Source: Thermococcus siculi
GTDB lineage: Archaea > Methanobacteriota_B > Thermococci > Thermococcales > Thermococcaceae
DNA length: 64,000 nt
Reading direction: 5' to 3'
NCBI RefSeq assembly: GCF_002214505.1
Contig: NZ_CP015103.1
Coordinates: 62,001-126,000, forward strand
Part shown: in pieces, positions 24,209 through 34,754 of the stretch
Position numbering within the stretch: the stretch's first letter is position 1
Layout: each line of letters begins with the position of its first letter
The notes under the pieces: generated by a model
Told to the model about the DNA's origin: nothing
Database searches by the model: none
The model's input: the letters and a program-made list of their open reading frames with translations, nothing else
Position numbers and translations under genes: made by a program

Positions 24209-24940
24209 ATGCTTGAAAAGGAGAAAGAAGCTCTGGCAAAGAGGATAGCGGGAGAAATAACCCTCTCCTCCGACCCCGGTAAAACCATGCGCAAGTGGCG
24301 TGAAATATTCGGTATCAGCCAGACGGAACTGGCCGAATACCTCGGAGTTTCTTCTTCGGTCATCAGCGACTATGAGGGCGGGAGGAGGAAGAGTCCCGGC
24401 GCTTCGACAATAAGGAAGTTCGTTGAGGCCCTTCTGGACATTGACGAAAGACGGGGCGGGAACGTCATCAGGGCCTTCAGCAAGACCCTCGGGAGCGAGC
24501 TGCCTACGAGCGCGATACTCGACATAAGGGAATTTGCCCTGCCGATTACCATAAAGGACCTCGTTGATGCTGTCAGGGGCGAGGTAGTTGCGAACATGCA
24601 CCTCATCGACAGGCGCCTCTACGGCTACACCGTCGTCGACAGCATAAAGGCCATCCTCGAAATGAGCAGCGAGGAGTTTCTAAAGCTCTACGGCTGGACG
24701 ACCGAGAGGGCGCTCATATTCACCAAGGTGACCACCGGAAGGAGTCCCATGATAGCTGTCCGTGTTCAGGGGCTTAAACCCGCGGTGGTGGTTCTCCACG
24801 GCGTCAAAAAGCTCGACGAACTCGCGGTAAAGCTGGCGGAGCGCGAGAGGGTTCCCCTCGTGGTATCGAACGCCTCCAGCGAGGCAGAACTGATAGCGAA
24901 CCTTAGAAGACTGGTGGAAAAAACGGAGAGGGAGTTTTAG
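24209..24940 (+). CDS. XRE-type helix-turn-helix transcriptional regulator with C-terminal sensor-like domain
   Basis: 243 residues. The N-terminal 85 residues hold a Cro/CI-type HTH (MRKWREIFGISQTELAEYLGVSSSVISDYEGGRRKSPG). The remaining part, with DLVDAVRGEVVANMHLIDRRLYGYTVVDSIKAIL and a beta-rich VTTGRSPMIAVRVQGLKPAVVVLHGV, matches a domain seen in a family of archaeal XRE regulators; its ligand is unknown. The ATG lies about 28 bases past a TATA-like AGCTTATAACG, so the mRNA should be nearly leaderless. It overlaps by 4 bases the stop of the convergent phosphopantothenate synthetase gene. Confidence 0.8.
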   Translation: MLEKEKEALAKRIAGEITLSSDPGKTMRKWREIFGISQTELAEYLGVSSSVISDYEGGRRKSPGASTIRKFVEALLDIDERRGGNVIRAFSKTLGSELPTSAILDIREFALPITIKDLVDAVRGEVVANMHLIDRRLYGYTVVDSIKAILEMSSEEFLKLYGWTTERALIFTKVTTGRSPMIAVRVQGLKPAVVVLHGVKKLDELAVKLAERERVPLVVSNASSEAELIANLRRLVEKTEREF

Positions 24941-25722
24941 TCAAGCTCCTTCTTTCTCCAAACCCCTCCTTCTGCGAGCCTGGTTAACCTGTCCCTCATG
25001 TGGATGAGAACGTCGCTCAGCGTTTTTCCGTTGTCGTACTCCTCGATTATCTTCAGCAACTCCTCCCTGCTGTAGTCCTTCATCTCCCTGGCCAGCTCCG
25101 TCATCTTCGGATATGCCCTGACGATGTTGTCCACTATGGTTATATCCGCCATTCTTGCCGAGCGGGAGAGGGGGTTGAGGTCGATGGTTATGACGAACTT
25201 GCCCATCTCCACGAGAGCCTCGGTTCTGTCGCCGTCCTCCAGCGGGACGACAACTACATCGGCCTTCCATATACCGTTCTCATCAACCTTTCCGCGCTCG
25301 TGCTCCAGTCCGGGTATTCTCTTCGTGGGGTTTATCCCGAGGAGTTCCACGTCCGGGTCGTACCTTCTAAGCTCCTCGGCGATGGCCTTAACGCGCTCCT
25401 CCGTGCGGTAGAACAGGTTTATCTCAAGCTTTGCCCCGAGGGCCTTCGCCAGCTCTATCGTCTCCTTGGGAACGAGTGCGGCAACGTTGCCGTTGACCGA
25501 GATGACGGGGTGCTCGGCCAGGATCAGCTTCGCAACGGCGGCCCTCATCGCCCTCTCCGCCGGCTCTATGGTTTTTTCGCCGATGATGTAGTCGAAGGCC
25601 TCGCCCCTGCCATGGGCTATTAGACCGGCCTTCGCGGTCATGCCCTTCTCCATGCCCTCGATGATCTTCTCCCTGTAGTAGAGGCTCCAGTATCGCGGGT
25701 GACTCTTCGGTATCTTCACCAT
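24937..25722 (-). CDS. 4-phosphopantoate--beta-alanine ligase (phosphopantothenate synthetase)
   Basis: About 261 residues of the archaea-specific PPS family, which joins 4-phosphopantoate to beta-alanine with ATP in coenzyme A biosynthesis, replacing bacterial PanC. Conserved stretches are KIPKSHPRYWSLYYREKIIEG at the N-terminus, the TAKAGLIAHGRGEAFDYIIGE segment and ITIDLNPLSRSARMADITIVDNIVRA. No paired pantoate kinase gene is adjacent. ATG 25722 follows GGTGGTACGA. Confidence 0.92.
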   Translation of the reverse strand: MVKIPKSHPRYWSLYYREKIIEGMEKGMTAKAGLIAHGRGEAFDYIIGEKTIEPAERAMRAAVAKLILAEHPVISVNGNVAALVPKETIELAKALGAKLEINLFYRTEERVKAIAEELRRYDPDVELLGINPTKRIPGLEHERGKVDENGIWKADVVVVPLEDGDRTEALVEMGKFVITIDLNPLSRSARMADITIVDNIVRAYPKMTELAREMKDYSREELLKIIEEYDNGKTLSDVLIHMRDRLTRLAEGGVWRKKELD

Positions 25723-25841
25723 TCGTACCACCCTATCAGTTTAAGGCGTGCCTCCTAAAAATCTTCCTAAAGACCAATCGGAGGCCGCACTGTCCTCTAA
25801 AAAAGCACTTTCCGGCCTTCTTTAGGCTCGAATAGGGTTCC

Positions 25842-25854
25842 AAACCTTTGGTTT
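25842..25854. promoter_or_regulatory. AAACC-TTT-GGTTT palindrome upstream of nfn
   Basis: Perfect five-base arms around TTT, 8 bases upstream of the CATATAAACC TATA-like box of the nfn operon. The same AACC-N3-GGTT core recurs upstream of pdhA (40125-40141) and of the PDH2 operon (62748-62760). Candidate operator or activator site for a shared regulator. Confidence 0.45.
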
Positions 25855-25876
25855 AAAAAATCCATATAAACCTTGA

Positions 25877-25908
25877 GTTCACAACTTATGGTGAACAAGA
25901 TTGTTCAC
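25877..25908. promoter_or_regulatory. SurR-like GTTn3AAC site plus GTGAACAA-GA-TTGTTCAC palindrome
   Basis: GTTCACAAC at 25877-25885 matches the GTTn3AAC core bound by SurR, the redox-sensing regulator of sulfur and hydrogen metabolism in Thermococcales. Six bases later a perfect 18-base palindrome (25891-25908) carries further AAC/GTT halves. Both lie between the TATA box and the nfnS start, where a repressor would block transcription. Assignment to SurR is by core motif only. Confidence 0.5.
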
Positions 25909-25927
25909 GTGTACAGGGTGATGCACC

Positions 25928-26776
25928 ATGGGATATAGGATAACCGCGAAGGCGGATTTGAGCCCCATCGACTACTTCGTAGAGGTTGAGGCACCGCACG
26001 TGGCGGAAGCCTGGAAACCCGGCCAGTTTGTGGTTTTCATTCTCCATGAGAAGGGCGAGAGGGTTCCAATGTCCGTCTACAAGGCTGAGAACGGGAGAAT
26101 CGGCATGTTCATAAGAAAGCTCGGGAAGACGAGCCTTCAGCTATACCACGAATACAACGTCGGTGACGAGCTCTGGAGCTTTGTTGGGCCATTGGGTAAG
26201 CCGATTAAAGTAAAGAACTACGGAAACGTCGTGTTTGCCTCCGATGCCGTCTGCGGACAGGCGGAGAACTACGCCACGCTTAAGGCCATGAAAGAGGCCG
26301 GAAACTACACGATTTCAATACAGAGCTTCGAAAACAAGGCCAACGTCTACCCGGAGGAGTTTCTGGCCAAGCCCGTCGCGGACGAGCACTACTTGACTAC
26401 CGACGATGGAAGCGTTGGAATAAAGGGCAACTATCTCGACGTTGTAAAGGAGCTGATCGAGAAGGACAAGGTTGACATAATCTTTGCCGGCGGAAAGCTG
26501 GGAACCCTCGCGAAGCTCGCCGAACTGACGAGGCCCTACGGAATTCCGACCATAACCACCGTCAGGCAGATAATGGTCGACGGAACCGGGATGTGCGGCT
26601 CGTGCAGAATCCTCTACGGGGACGAGATAAAGTTCGCCTGCAGGGACGGGCCGATGTTCGACGCCCACAAGGTCGACTGGGAGGACGTTCTGAAGAGGGC
26701 GGAGCGCTTCAAGGAGCAGGAGCAGCTGGCAAAGGAACGCTATCTTGAAGAGCTCCGCGCTAGGGGGGTGATCTGA
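25928..26776 (+). CDS. Ferredoxin:NADP oxidoreductase-type small subunit (NfnS/SudB-like, divergent)
   Basis: 282 residues. An N-terminal FAD-binding barrel (residues 1-95), a nucleotide-binding domain (about 100-215), and a C-terminal [2Fe-2S] site DGTGMCGSCRILYGDEIKFACRDG in which Asp plus three Cys are expected to bind the cluster, as in NfnS. Nfn complexes transfer electrons among ferredoxin, NADH and NADPH, by electron bifurcation in some cases. The glycine-rich GGGVGxAP loop that normally opens the NAD site is replaced by ASDAVCGQAENYATLKAMKEAGN, so pyridine-nucleotide binding may be altered, as in the diverged Nfn paralogues known in Thermococcales. Followed directly by the large subunit gene. 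Confidence 0.82.
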   Translation: MGYRITAKADLSPIDYFVEVEAPHVAEAWKPGQFVVFILHEKGERVPMSVYKAENGRIGMFIRKLGKTSLQLYHEYNVGDELWSFVGPLGKPIKVKNYGNVVFASDAVCGQAENYATLKAMKEAGNYTISIQSFENKANVYPEEFLAKPVADEHYLTTDDGSVGIKGNYLDVVKELIEKDKVDIIFAGGKLGTLAKLAELTRPYGIPTITTVRQIMVDGTGMCGSCRILYGDEIKFACRDGPMFDAHKVDWEDVLKRAERFKEQEQLAKERYLEELRARGVI

Positions 26777-28225
<1,449 letters not shown>

Positions 28226-28256
28226 CCTCTAAAGCTTTTTTGTTTTTCTCTTTTGA

Positions 28257-28721
28257 TTACCACTGCCTGTGCCTGTCCCCGAAGAAGAACTTCATGAAGC
28301 CTGAGAAGTCCTCCCCGCGGAACGCGTCGTAGAGATCCTGGGTCTCCTCTGGAGAGAGCCATTCTATATGCTCTGGGATCCCCTCCTCGAAAATGTAGAG
28401 TATCTCATCGTCCTTTCTGGCCACGTCGAGGGTGTATATCTTCTTCCCGTGCTCCTGTGCTATCTTTATCTCCCTGACGACGAGGGAGGTGAACTTCCCG
28501 ACGATGGCTATGGCGACGAATACCTCGGCATCTGGAATCAGGTGATCCGTCGTCTTGAGGCCGTAGTCGGAGGGAATCACGAAGTTGTTGGAGCCAAGCT
28601 TCTCCTCGAGGAGTTCGAGGATGGCCCGCTCTGTGTGGGTGTGGTACAGTATGGTTGGCTCGCTCAGGTACACGAGCGGCCCGTGGGTTTCCTTCTTCTT
28701 CCGCTTGAAGAATCCAAGCAT
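28257..28721 (-). CDS. Conserved hypothetical protein, Rossmann-like
   Basis: 154 residues, no signal peptide or membrane helix; the first ten residues are very basic (MLGFFKRKKKE). The middle part (DAEVFVAIAIVGKFTSLVVREIKIAQEHGKKIYTLD) alternates strands and helices like a small Rossmann or 2-deoxyribosyltransferase-like fold, but no catalytic motif is certain. ATG 28721 follows GAGGTGGTTCA. It is convergent with gltA and divergent from the MBL-fold gene. I do not recognise the family. Confidence 0.6.
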   Translation of the reverse strand: MLGFFKRKKKETHGPLVYLSEPTILYHTHTERAILELLEEKLGSNNFVIPSDYGLKTTDHLIPDAEVFVAIAIVGKFTSLVVREIKIAQEHGKKIYTLDVARKDDEILYIFEEGIPEHIEWLSPEETQDLYDAFRGEDFSGFMKFFFGDRHRQW

Positions 28722-28844
28722 TGAACCACCTCAGGTGGGGATAATCTCCTCATCCGCTCAGGAGGGATGACACTCATCATCGGTCAACCTCACTAACGGG
28801 CAGGACTTATTAAGGTTTAGGCCGATATTCTACCGGTGGCAAAA

Positions 28845-29747
28845 ATGCGTATCATCCCTCTAGCCTCGGAAAGCCTTGGAGTTAGAAGCCTTGCAACCTT
28901 CATAGAAGCCAGCGGGATAAGGATACTCATTGACCCAGGCGTCGCCCTCGGCCCGAGGCGCTACGGTCTCCCTCCGGCGGAGATCGAGCTTAAAACCCTC
29001 CAGCAGATGAGGAAGAAGCTCCAGGGCTACGCGAGGAAAGCCGATGTAGTGACGATCTCCCACTACCACTACGACCATCATACTCCTTTCTTCGAGGGCC
29101 TCTATGAAAGCTCCAGCGAAGCCTTCGCGAGGGAAATCTACGCCGGAAAGCTCCTCTTCATCAAGCACCCGAGGGAGAACATCAACTTCAGCCAGAGGAA
29201 GAGGGCGTGGGCCTTCCTCAAGAACGCCGAGGCGATAGCAAAGAAGATCGAGTACGCCGACGGAAGAACCTTTGACCTCGGGGGAGTTAAAATTGAGTTC
29301 TCGCCGGCAGTCCCACACGGGAGTGAAGGTTCAAAGCTCGGCTTCGTCGTGATGGTTCTCATCGACGACGGCTCCAGAAGGGTAATCCACGCGAGCGATA
29401 TTCAGCTGTTGAACAGGAAAGCCATCGAGTGGATAGTCGAAAAGAACCCGGATTTGCTGATAACGGGCGGACCGCCCACTTATCTCGGGAAGCGCGCTGA
29501 AGGGAGCTGGGAAACCGGCGTAAAGAACCTCAACGAGATAATCCGGGAAACGGGCGCCGAGATAATCCTCGACCACCACATAGTTAGGGACAGGCGCTAT
29601 CCAGCGTTTTTTGACGAGCTTGAAAAGATGCCGAAGACCTTCGCCGGCTTTTTGAAAGTGGAGGACAGACCGCTCGAGGCCTACAGGAGGGAGCTTCATA
29701 AAATCGAGAGGGGGGAGGAAGTCGAGGTTCCGTTCAGGTTAGGTTGA
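28845..29747 (+). CDS. UPF0282-family metallo-beta-lactamase-fold hydrolase
   Basis: About 300 residues. SHYHYDHHTPF is the HxHxDH zinc motif near residue 75; further ligands appear as PHGSEGS, HASDIQ and DHHIVRD. The family is archaeal and thermophile-rich, its substrate unknown. The start ATG follows GGTGGCAAAA. Its last 9 bases overlap the end of the convergent SDR gene. Confidence 0.85.
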   Translation: MRIIPLASESLGVRSLATFIEASGIRILIDPGVALGPRRYGLPPAEIELKTLQQMRKKLQGYARKADVVTISHYHYDHHTPFFEGLYESSSEAFAREIYAGKLLFIKHPRENINFSQRKRAWAFLKNAEAIAKKIEYADGRTFDLGGVKIEFSPAVPHGSEGSKLGFVVMVLIDDGSRRVIHASDIQLLNRKAIEWIVEKNPDLLITGGPPTYLGKRAEGSWETGVKNLNEIIRETGAEIILDHHIVRDRRYPAFFDELEKMPKTFAGFLKVEDRPLEAYRRELHKIERGEEVEVPFRLG

Positions 29748-30530
29748 CAGGAAGCCCCCGTCCACAGGGATTATTGCCCCGTTCACGTAGCTGGCAAGGT
29801 CACTCGCAAGGAAGAGCATGACCCTCGCGACCTCATCGGGCTGTCCAAAGCGGCCCATCGGCAGCCTCGCGTTGAAGTTAAAGGATATGCTTATCTTCTC
29901 CATGTCGAACTTCATTATCGCCTCCTTCTTGAGCCTCTTCACGCCTTCGGTCTCTATCCCGCCGGGAACGATCACGTTGGCCCGTATTCTCTTTCCGTAC
30001 TCCCTCGCTATGGCCCTGGTTATGGCAACCACCCCTAACTTGGCGGTGTCGTAGTGCACTAGTCCCTTCGCGAAGGGCAGGAAGGCCTCTATGGAGCTGA
30101 CGTTGATTATGACGCCGCCCTTATCCTTCCTCGCCCTCACGAAGTGCTGGCACATCCAGAAGACGGAGTGGAGGTTTATGGCCATGGCCTTCTCGTAGAA
30201 ACCCTCATCGACCTCGGTAAAGTCCTTGAACCAGTAAACTCCCGCGTTGTTGACGAGTATATCGGGTTCCCTTCCCTCAAGGGCCTTCCAGAGGGCGTCT
30301 ACTTCCACCTTCCGTGATAGATCAACGCGGTGGATGTTGACCTCGACGCCGAACTTTTCCGCCAGCTCTTTTGTCTCTTCCAGGCTGGACTCGTTCAGGT
30401 CGACGAGTTCGAGGTCTGCCCCTGCCTCGGCGAAGCGTAGGGCAGTCGCCCGGCCGATGCCGGAGGCAGCGCCGGTTATTAAGGCCCTCTTTCCCCTGAG
30501 GGATACAAGCTCGGAAATGGGTCTCTCCAT
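29739..30530 (-). CDS. Short-chain dehydrogenase/reductase
   Basis: 263 residues of the classical SDR family. TGAASGIG near residue 18 binds the cofactor, NNAGVYW is the structural NNAG motif, and the active site has Ser in NVSSIEAF and Tyr-x3-Lys in HYDTAKLG. The acidic VDLN after strand 2 suggests preference for NAD(H). The C-terminal ASYVNGAIIPVDGG is typical. The substrate is not known. An ATG at 30530 follows GGGGATACCC. Confidence 0.9.
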   Translation of the reverse strand: MERPISELVSLRGKRALITGAASGIGRATALRFAEAGADLELVDLNESSLEETKELAEKFGVEVNIHRVDLSRKVEVDALWKALEGREPDILVNNAGVYWFKDFTEVDEGFYEKAMAINLHSVFWMCQHFVRARKDKGGVIINVSSIEAFLPFAKGLVHYDTAKLGVVAITRAIAREYGKRIRANVIVPGGIETEGVKRLKKEAIMKFDMEKISISFNFNARLPMGRFGQPDEVARVMLFLASDLASYVNGAIIPVDGGFLST

Positions 30531-30625
30531 GGGTATCCCCGTTCGCTCTTACGCTTTATTTCCTCATAAGGCCTGCGGCGGAAACCCTTATATCGCGAAC
30601 GACCTACTAAGGGGTGGTGATGAAA

Positions 30626-31798
30626 ATGCGCGACTTCTATATCGCCCACGAGGACGATATACGGGCGGGAAGGACGACTGACGTTTACTTCATAAGGACG
30701 AAGAAAATACTGGAGGAGAAAGGCATCCACAGGAAGGTGTTCGCCGATGTCACGACGACTTCGTTACCGCACGGATGGAAGTGGGGGGTTCTGGCGGGGA
30801 TAGAGGAGGTGGCGAAGCTCCTCGAAGGACTGCCGGTGAACGTCTACGCGATGCCCGAAGGCACGATATTCCACCCCTACGAGCCGGTCCTCCAGATAGA
30901 GGGCTACTACAAGGAGTTCGGGATATATGAGACCGCACTGCTAGGAATGCTAAGCCAGGCGAGCGGCATAGCGACAGCAGCACTCAGGACGAAGATAGCG
31001 GCAAAGTTCAAGCCGGTCTACTCCTTCGGGATAAGGCACATGCACCCGGCGATAGCCCCGATGATAGACCGCTCGGCCTTCATTGGCGGCTGCGACGGCG
31101 TTTCTGGAGTTCTTGGGGCCGAGATGATGGGGGAGAGGCCCGTTGGCACGATGCCCCACGCGCTCATCATAACGGTCGGCGACCAGGTGAAGGCCTGGAA
31201 GTACTACGACGAGGTCATGCCTCCCGAGGTTCCGAGGACTGCTTTAGTGGATACCTTCTACGATGAAAAGTTCGAGGCACTGATGGCGGCGGAAGCTCTG
31301 GGGGAGAGGCTCAACGCGGTAAGACTGGACACGCCCGGCTCGAGGAGGGGCAACTTCAGGAAGATCGTTGAGGAAGTCCGCTGGGAGCTGGACCTGAGGG
31401 GCTACGAACACGTCAAAATCTTCCTCAGCGGCGGTCTCGATGAGGAGAGCTTAAAAGAACTCGCCGACGTTGCCGATGCATTCGGCGTCGGTGGCTCAAT
31501 AGCGAGCGCAAAGCCGATAGACTTCTCCCTTGACATCGTGGAGGTGGAAGGGAAGCCGATAACGAAGCGCGGAAAGCTGAGCGGAAGGAAGCAGATATAC
31601 CGGTGCGAGAACGGCCACTACCACCGCGTTCCTGCCGAGAAAAAGCTTGAGAAGTGCCCGATCTGCGGCGCCAAGGTCGAACCGCTCCTAAAGCCCCTCA
31701 TCAAGAACGGTGAGATCGTTGCGGAGCTTCCAAAGGCAAGGGAGATAAGGGAGTACGTGCTGGAGCAGGCGAAGAAGTTCAATCTGACTCTTGAGTGA
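30626..31798 (+). CDS. pncB: Nicotinate phosphoribosyltransferase
   Basis: About 390 residues. Makes nicotinate mononucleotide from nicotinate and PRPP in NAD salvage. FADVTTTSLPHGWKWGVLAGIEE and YSFGIRHMHPAIAPMIDRSAFIGGCDGVSG are conserved in archaeal NAPRTs; the phosphate-binding region is IFLSGGLDEESL. A C-terminal zinc-ribbon-like CENGHYHRVPAEKKLEKCPICG is an archaeal add-on. ATG 30626 is 4 bases past GGTGAT; in-frame ATG and GTG codons just upstream overlap that site. Confidence 0.92.
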   Translation: MRDFYIAHEDDIRAGRTTDVYFIRTKKILEEKGIHRKVFADVTTTSLPHGWKWGVLAGIEEVAKLLEGLPVNVYAMPEGTIFHPYEPVLQIEGYYKEFGIYETALLGMLSQASGIATAALRTKIAAKFKPVYSFGIRHMHPAIAPMIDRSAFIGGCDGVSGVLGAEMMGERPVGTMPHALIITVGDQVKAWKYYDEVMPPEVPRTALVDTFYDEKFEALMAAEALGERLNAVRLDTPGSRRGNFRKIVEEVRWELDLRGYEHVKIFLSGGLDEESLKELADVADAFGVGGSIASAKPIDFSLDIVEVEGKPITKRGKLSGRKQIYRCENGHYHRVPAEKKLEKCPICGAKVEPLLKPLIKNGEIVAELPKAREIREYVLEQAKKFNLTLE

Positions 31799-31917
31799 CA
31801 TTTATTCCTCTTTTCTGTTATTCTATCCCATTAATTCGGCCGAAAAATGGATTAGAGTTTCCAGTTAATATGAACACATCAGAAACGGCAATCAATGAGA
31901 AGGAAAAAGAAGAGGCT

Positions 31918-32127
<210 letters not shown>

Positions 32128-32252
32128 TCACCGGGTTTAGATGAACTCCGGCGAATATAAACTTTTCGTCGAAGAAAAGGACGGCTGACGGCGAAGATTC
32201 GTAGAAAAAGGGAAGAAACTGGACTTTGATGTACATGGAAAGTCAGAGGGGG

Positions 32253-32786
32253 TCAGTAAAGCCCCAGCTTCTTCTTGTACTCCGGGCTTATCATGTCCGG
32301 GTTCCAGGGCGGGTCGAAGGTGAGTTCGATCTCGGCGTCCTTAACGCCCGGAATCTCGAGTATCTTGTCCTCAACGGCGCGGAGAATCCACATGGTGAGC
32401 GGACAGCCCGGGGTGGTCATCGTCATCTTGACATAGACCGTGTTGTCGGGCCTTACATCAAGCTCGTATATCAGGCCGAGGTTGACTACATCGATACCTA
32501 TCTCCGGGTCGATGACCTCCTTGAGCTTCTCGAGGATGATCTCCTTCGTCAGCTGAACGTTCTCTCCGCCCTCCTGGGTTTCCCTCTCGCGGTTTATGGT
32601 TATCAGACCAACGCCCTCGAGCTTCCCAATCTCTGAGTGGAGCTTTATAAGGACGTTGTCGATGTCGGGCGTATCTTTGGCGAGCGTGACGGTTACGTTC
32701 CCCTTATCATCCACATCGATGGATTTGACGAACTTCTCATCGACGACCTCTCTAACGATCCTTTCGATTTCCTCTTTCGTGACCAT
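32253..32786 (-). CDS. DUF59/MIP18-family Fe-S cluster assembly protein
   Basis: 177 residues. The C-terminal 100 residues are a DUF59 domain (KEVIDPEIGIDVVNLGLIYELDV ... TTPGCPLTMWILRAVEDKI), the family of SufT/PaaD and eukaryotic MIP18, which help deliver Fe-S clusters. TPGCP holds the conserved reactive Cys. The first 75 residues are a separate alpha/beta segment not usually present in short DUF59 proteins. ATG 32786 follows AGGTGGTGAATA. It lies between the ferredoxin and a PP-loop ATPase gene, all on the minus strand. Confidence 0.85.
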   Translation of the reverse strand: MVTKEEIERIVREVVDEKFVKSIDVDDKGNVTVTLAKDTPDIDNVLIKLHSEIGKLEGVGLITINRERETQEGGENVQLTKEIILEKLKEVIDPEIGIDVVNLGLIYELDVRPDNTVYVKMTMTTPGCPLTMWILRAVEDKILEIPGVKDAEIELTFDPPWNPDMISPEYKKKLGLY

Positions 32787-32849
32787 TATTCACCACCTGG
32801 CCGGTGTTGGGAAAGACAAATTTAAACCTTTTGGGTCAGAAGTGGGTAG

Positions 32850-33590
32850 CTAGCGGGAGAGTATGTCCAGTATTAGCTCCTCAGCCATCTCCGGCTTCAA
32901 AGCCCTCGCCCTCGTCTCCCTCAGGACGCGCTGTATCGCGAGCCTCTTGGTTGAGGGAGCCCTGGAAAAGAGTTCCCACAGGAGCGGACAGCCGAACTTG
33001 AGGTCGTACTTTCCCCCGATTATCTCGATTATCTCGCCCTTGTCTAACGCTAGGAAGGCCGGAAGGTTGAGGATCACCAGTCCGTCTCTCTCGTATATCG
33101 AGATGAGGCCAGAACTCAAGAGATCGCCGCTCGCGAGGATCTTTATCCCCCTCTCCCTCGCGTAGTCCTCAACGGCCGTCATCACCATCGAGTGGCAGCG
33201 GCCGCAGATGGGGGCACCCTTCTCGATCTGAGACCTGATTTTCTCCAGGTAGCCCGGAACATCAACGAAAACCGCCCCGGCCTTCCGAGCCTTCTCTATG
33301 ACAGGCCCCCTCATCTGGGGCAGCTTCGCGGTCACCGGAACGACTTCAAAGCCGGCCCAGCGGAGGATTTTAAGCGTCGCGGTGCTGTCCGAGCCGGCGG
33401 AGAATGCGAGGGCCACCTTAACATCAACTGGGGAGCGATCGAATTCCCTTCCGGTCAGGCGGTACTCCACCAGCGCCCTTAACCGGGAGTACGCTCTCCC
33501 CCCAATCTCCGTCCTGACCCTCTCAAGGGCCTCTAGGTTGTACTCCAGGCGGTACCTTTTGACGAAGTCGTTCTCAACCGTCCCTATCAT
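32850..33590 (-). CDS. PP-loop ATPase (adenine nucleotide alpha-hydrolase family)
   Basis: About 246 residues. ALAFSAGSDSTATLKIL near residue 64 is the PP-loop that binds ATP pyrophosphate, followed by a VVPVTAKLPQMRG strand-helix and ICGRCHSMVMTAVEDYARERGIKILASGDLLSS, the CxxC plus GH/GD pattern seen in tRNA-thiolating and NAD/GMP synthetase relatives. The exact reaction is unknown; sulfur transfer or tRNA modification is a reasonable guess. ATG 33590 lies about 25 bases past a GTTTAATAAACC TATA-like box, so the transcript is probably leaderless; the gene is divergent from bpsA. Confidence 0.78.
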   Translation of the reverse strand: MIGTVENDFVKRYRLEYNLEALERVRTEIGGRAYSRLRALVEYRLTGREFDRSPVDVKVALAFSAGSDSTATLKILRWAGFEVVPVTAKLPQMRGPVIEKARKAGAVFVDVPGYLEKIRSQIEKGAPICGRCHSMVMTAVEDYARERGIKILASGDLLSSGLISIYERDGLVILNLPAFLALDKGEIIEIIGGKYDLKFGCPLLWELFSRAPSTKRLAIQRVLRETRARALKPEMAEELILDILSR

Positions 33591-33698
33591 CGGGGGCAAA
33601 TCGGAGGGTGGTTTATTAAACTTGCCGCTGGGAAAACCTTAAAAGAAGCCCACCCTAACCCCGTCCACGAACCAGAAATGCTTCTGGAGGTGCTTGCG

Positions 33699-34754
33699 AT
33701 GATGGAGATAGTTGAGAGGGTTAAGGAAAAGACGAGCATCCCGGTCTACGAGAGAACGATTGAGAACGTTCTGAGCGCGGTTCAGGCGAGCGGTGACGTC
33801 TGGAGGATAGTCGACCTCAGCGAGGAGCCTCTGCCTCTGGTCGTTGCTGTCATAACGACGCTTCACGAGATGGGTTACGTGGCTTTCGACGGTCCGAACG
33901 TCGTCCTCACCCAGAGCGGCAAGGAGCTGGTGGAGAAGTACGGGATTGGGGCGAGGAAGGACTACACCTGCACTCACTGCGAGGGCAAGACCGTCGAGCT
34001 TTCGGCCTTCAGCGACCTCCTCGAGCAGTTCAAGGAGATAGTCAAGAACCGCCCGCAGCCGAAGCACGACTTCGACCAGGCCTACGTAACTCCAGAGACG
34101 ACCGTCGCCAGGATAGCCCTCATGCACACAAGGGGTGACCTTGAGAACAAGGAGGTGTTCGTTCTCGGCGACGACGACCTCACGAGTATAGCCCTCATGC
34201 TCTCCGGGCTTCCGAAGAGGATAGCGGTTCTCGACATCGACGAGAGGCTCGTGAAGTTCATAGAGAAGACGGCGGATGAGCTTGGCTACTCGAATATCGA
34301 GATGTTCACCTTCGACCTGAGGGAGCCTCTCCCGGAATACGCCCTCCACAAGTTCGACACCTTCATAACCGACCCGCCTGAAACCGTTGAGGCCATCCGC
34401 GCCTTCGTCGGCAGGGGCATAGCGACGCTTAAAGGCCCTGGCTGCGCCGGCTACTTTGGCATAACGAGAAGGGAAAGCTCCCTCGACAAGTGGCGCGAAA
34501 TCCAGAGGCTCCTCCTCAACGAGTTCGGCGTCGTCATCACCGACATAATCAGGAACTTCAACGAGTACGTCAACTGGGGCTACGAGGAGGAGACCAGGGC
34601 CTGGAAGCTCCTACCGGTCAAGGTCAAGCCTTCCTACAACTGGTACAAGAGCTACATGTTCAGAATCCAGACCCTTGAGGGTTCGAAGGGCTTCGAGGAC
34701 AGGATAACCGTCGGCGACGAACTCTACAACGATGAAGAGGCCTCAACCACATAA
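33699..34754 (+). CDS. bpsA: N4-bis(aminopropyl)spermidine synthase
   Basis: About 351 residues, the length of the T. kodakarensis enzyme. It adds aminopropyl groups from decarboxylated SAM to spermidine, giving branched polyamines needed for growth at high temperature. The N-terminal winged-helix-like segment is followed by CTHCEGKTVELS and a methyltransferase-like Rossmann domain with EVFVLGDDDLTSIALML, VLDIDERLVKFI, DLREPLPE and TFITDPPETVEA. ATG 33699 follows GGAGGTGCTTGCG. The end overlaps the nucleotidyltransferase-like gene by 23 bases. Confidence 0.93.
   Translation: MMEIVERVKEKTSIPVYERTIENVLSAVQASGDVWRIVDLSEEPLPLVVAVITTLHEMGYVAFDGPNVVLTQSGKELVEKYGIGARKDYTCTHCEGKTVELSAFSDLLEQFKEIVKNRPQPKHDFDQAYVTPETTVARIALMHTRGDLENKEVFVLGDDDLTSIALMLSGLPKRIAVLDIDERLVKFIEKTADELGYSNIEMFTFDLREPLPEYALHKFDTFITDPPETVEAIRAFVGRGIATLKGPGCAGYFGITRRESSLDKWREIQRLLLNEFGVVITDIIRNFNEYVNWGYEEETRAWKLLPVKVKPSYNWYKSYMFRIQTLEGSKGFEDRITVGDELYNDEEASTT

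Noticed and set aside
32816-32836. AAACCTTTTGGGTC, as a fourth copy of the AACC-N3-GGTT motif
   Set aside because: The spacing is four bases and the right arm does not match. Reading leftward it is better explained as the TATA region of the DUF59 gene.
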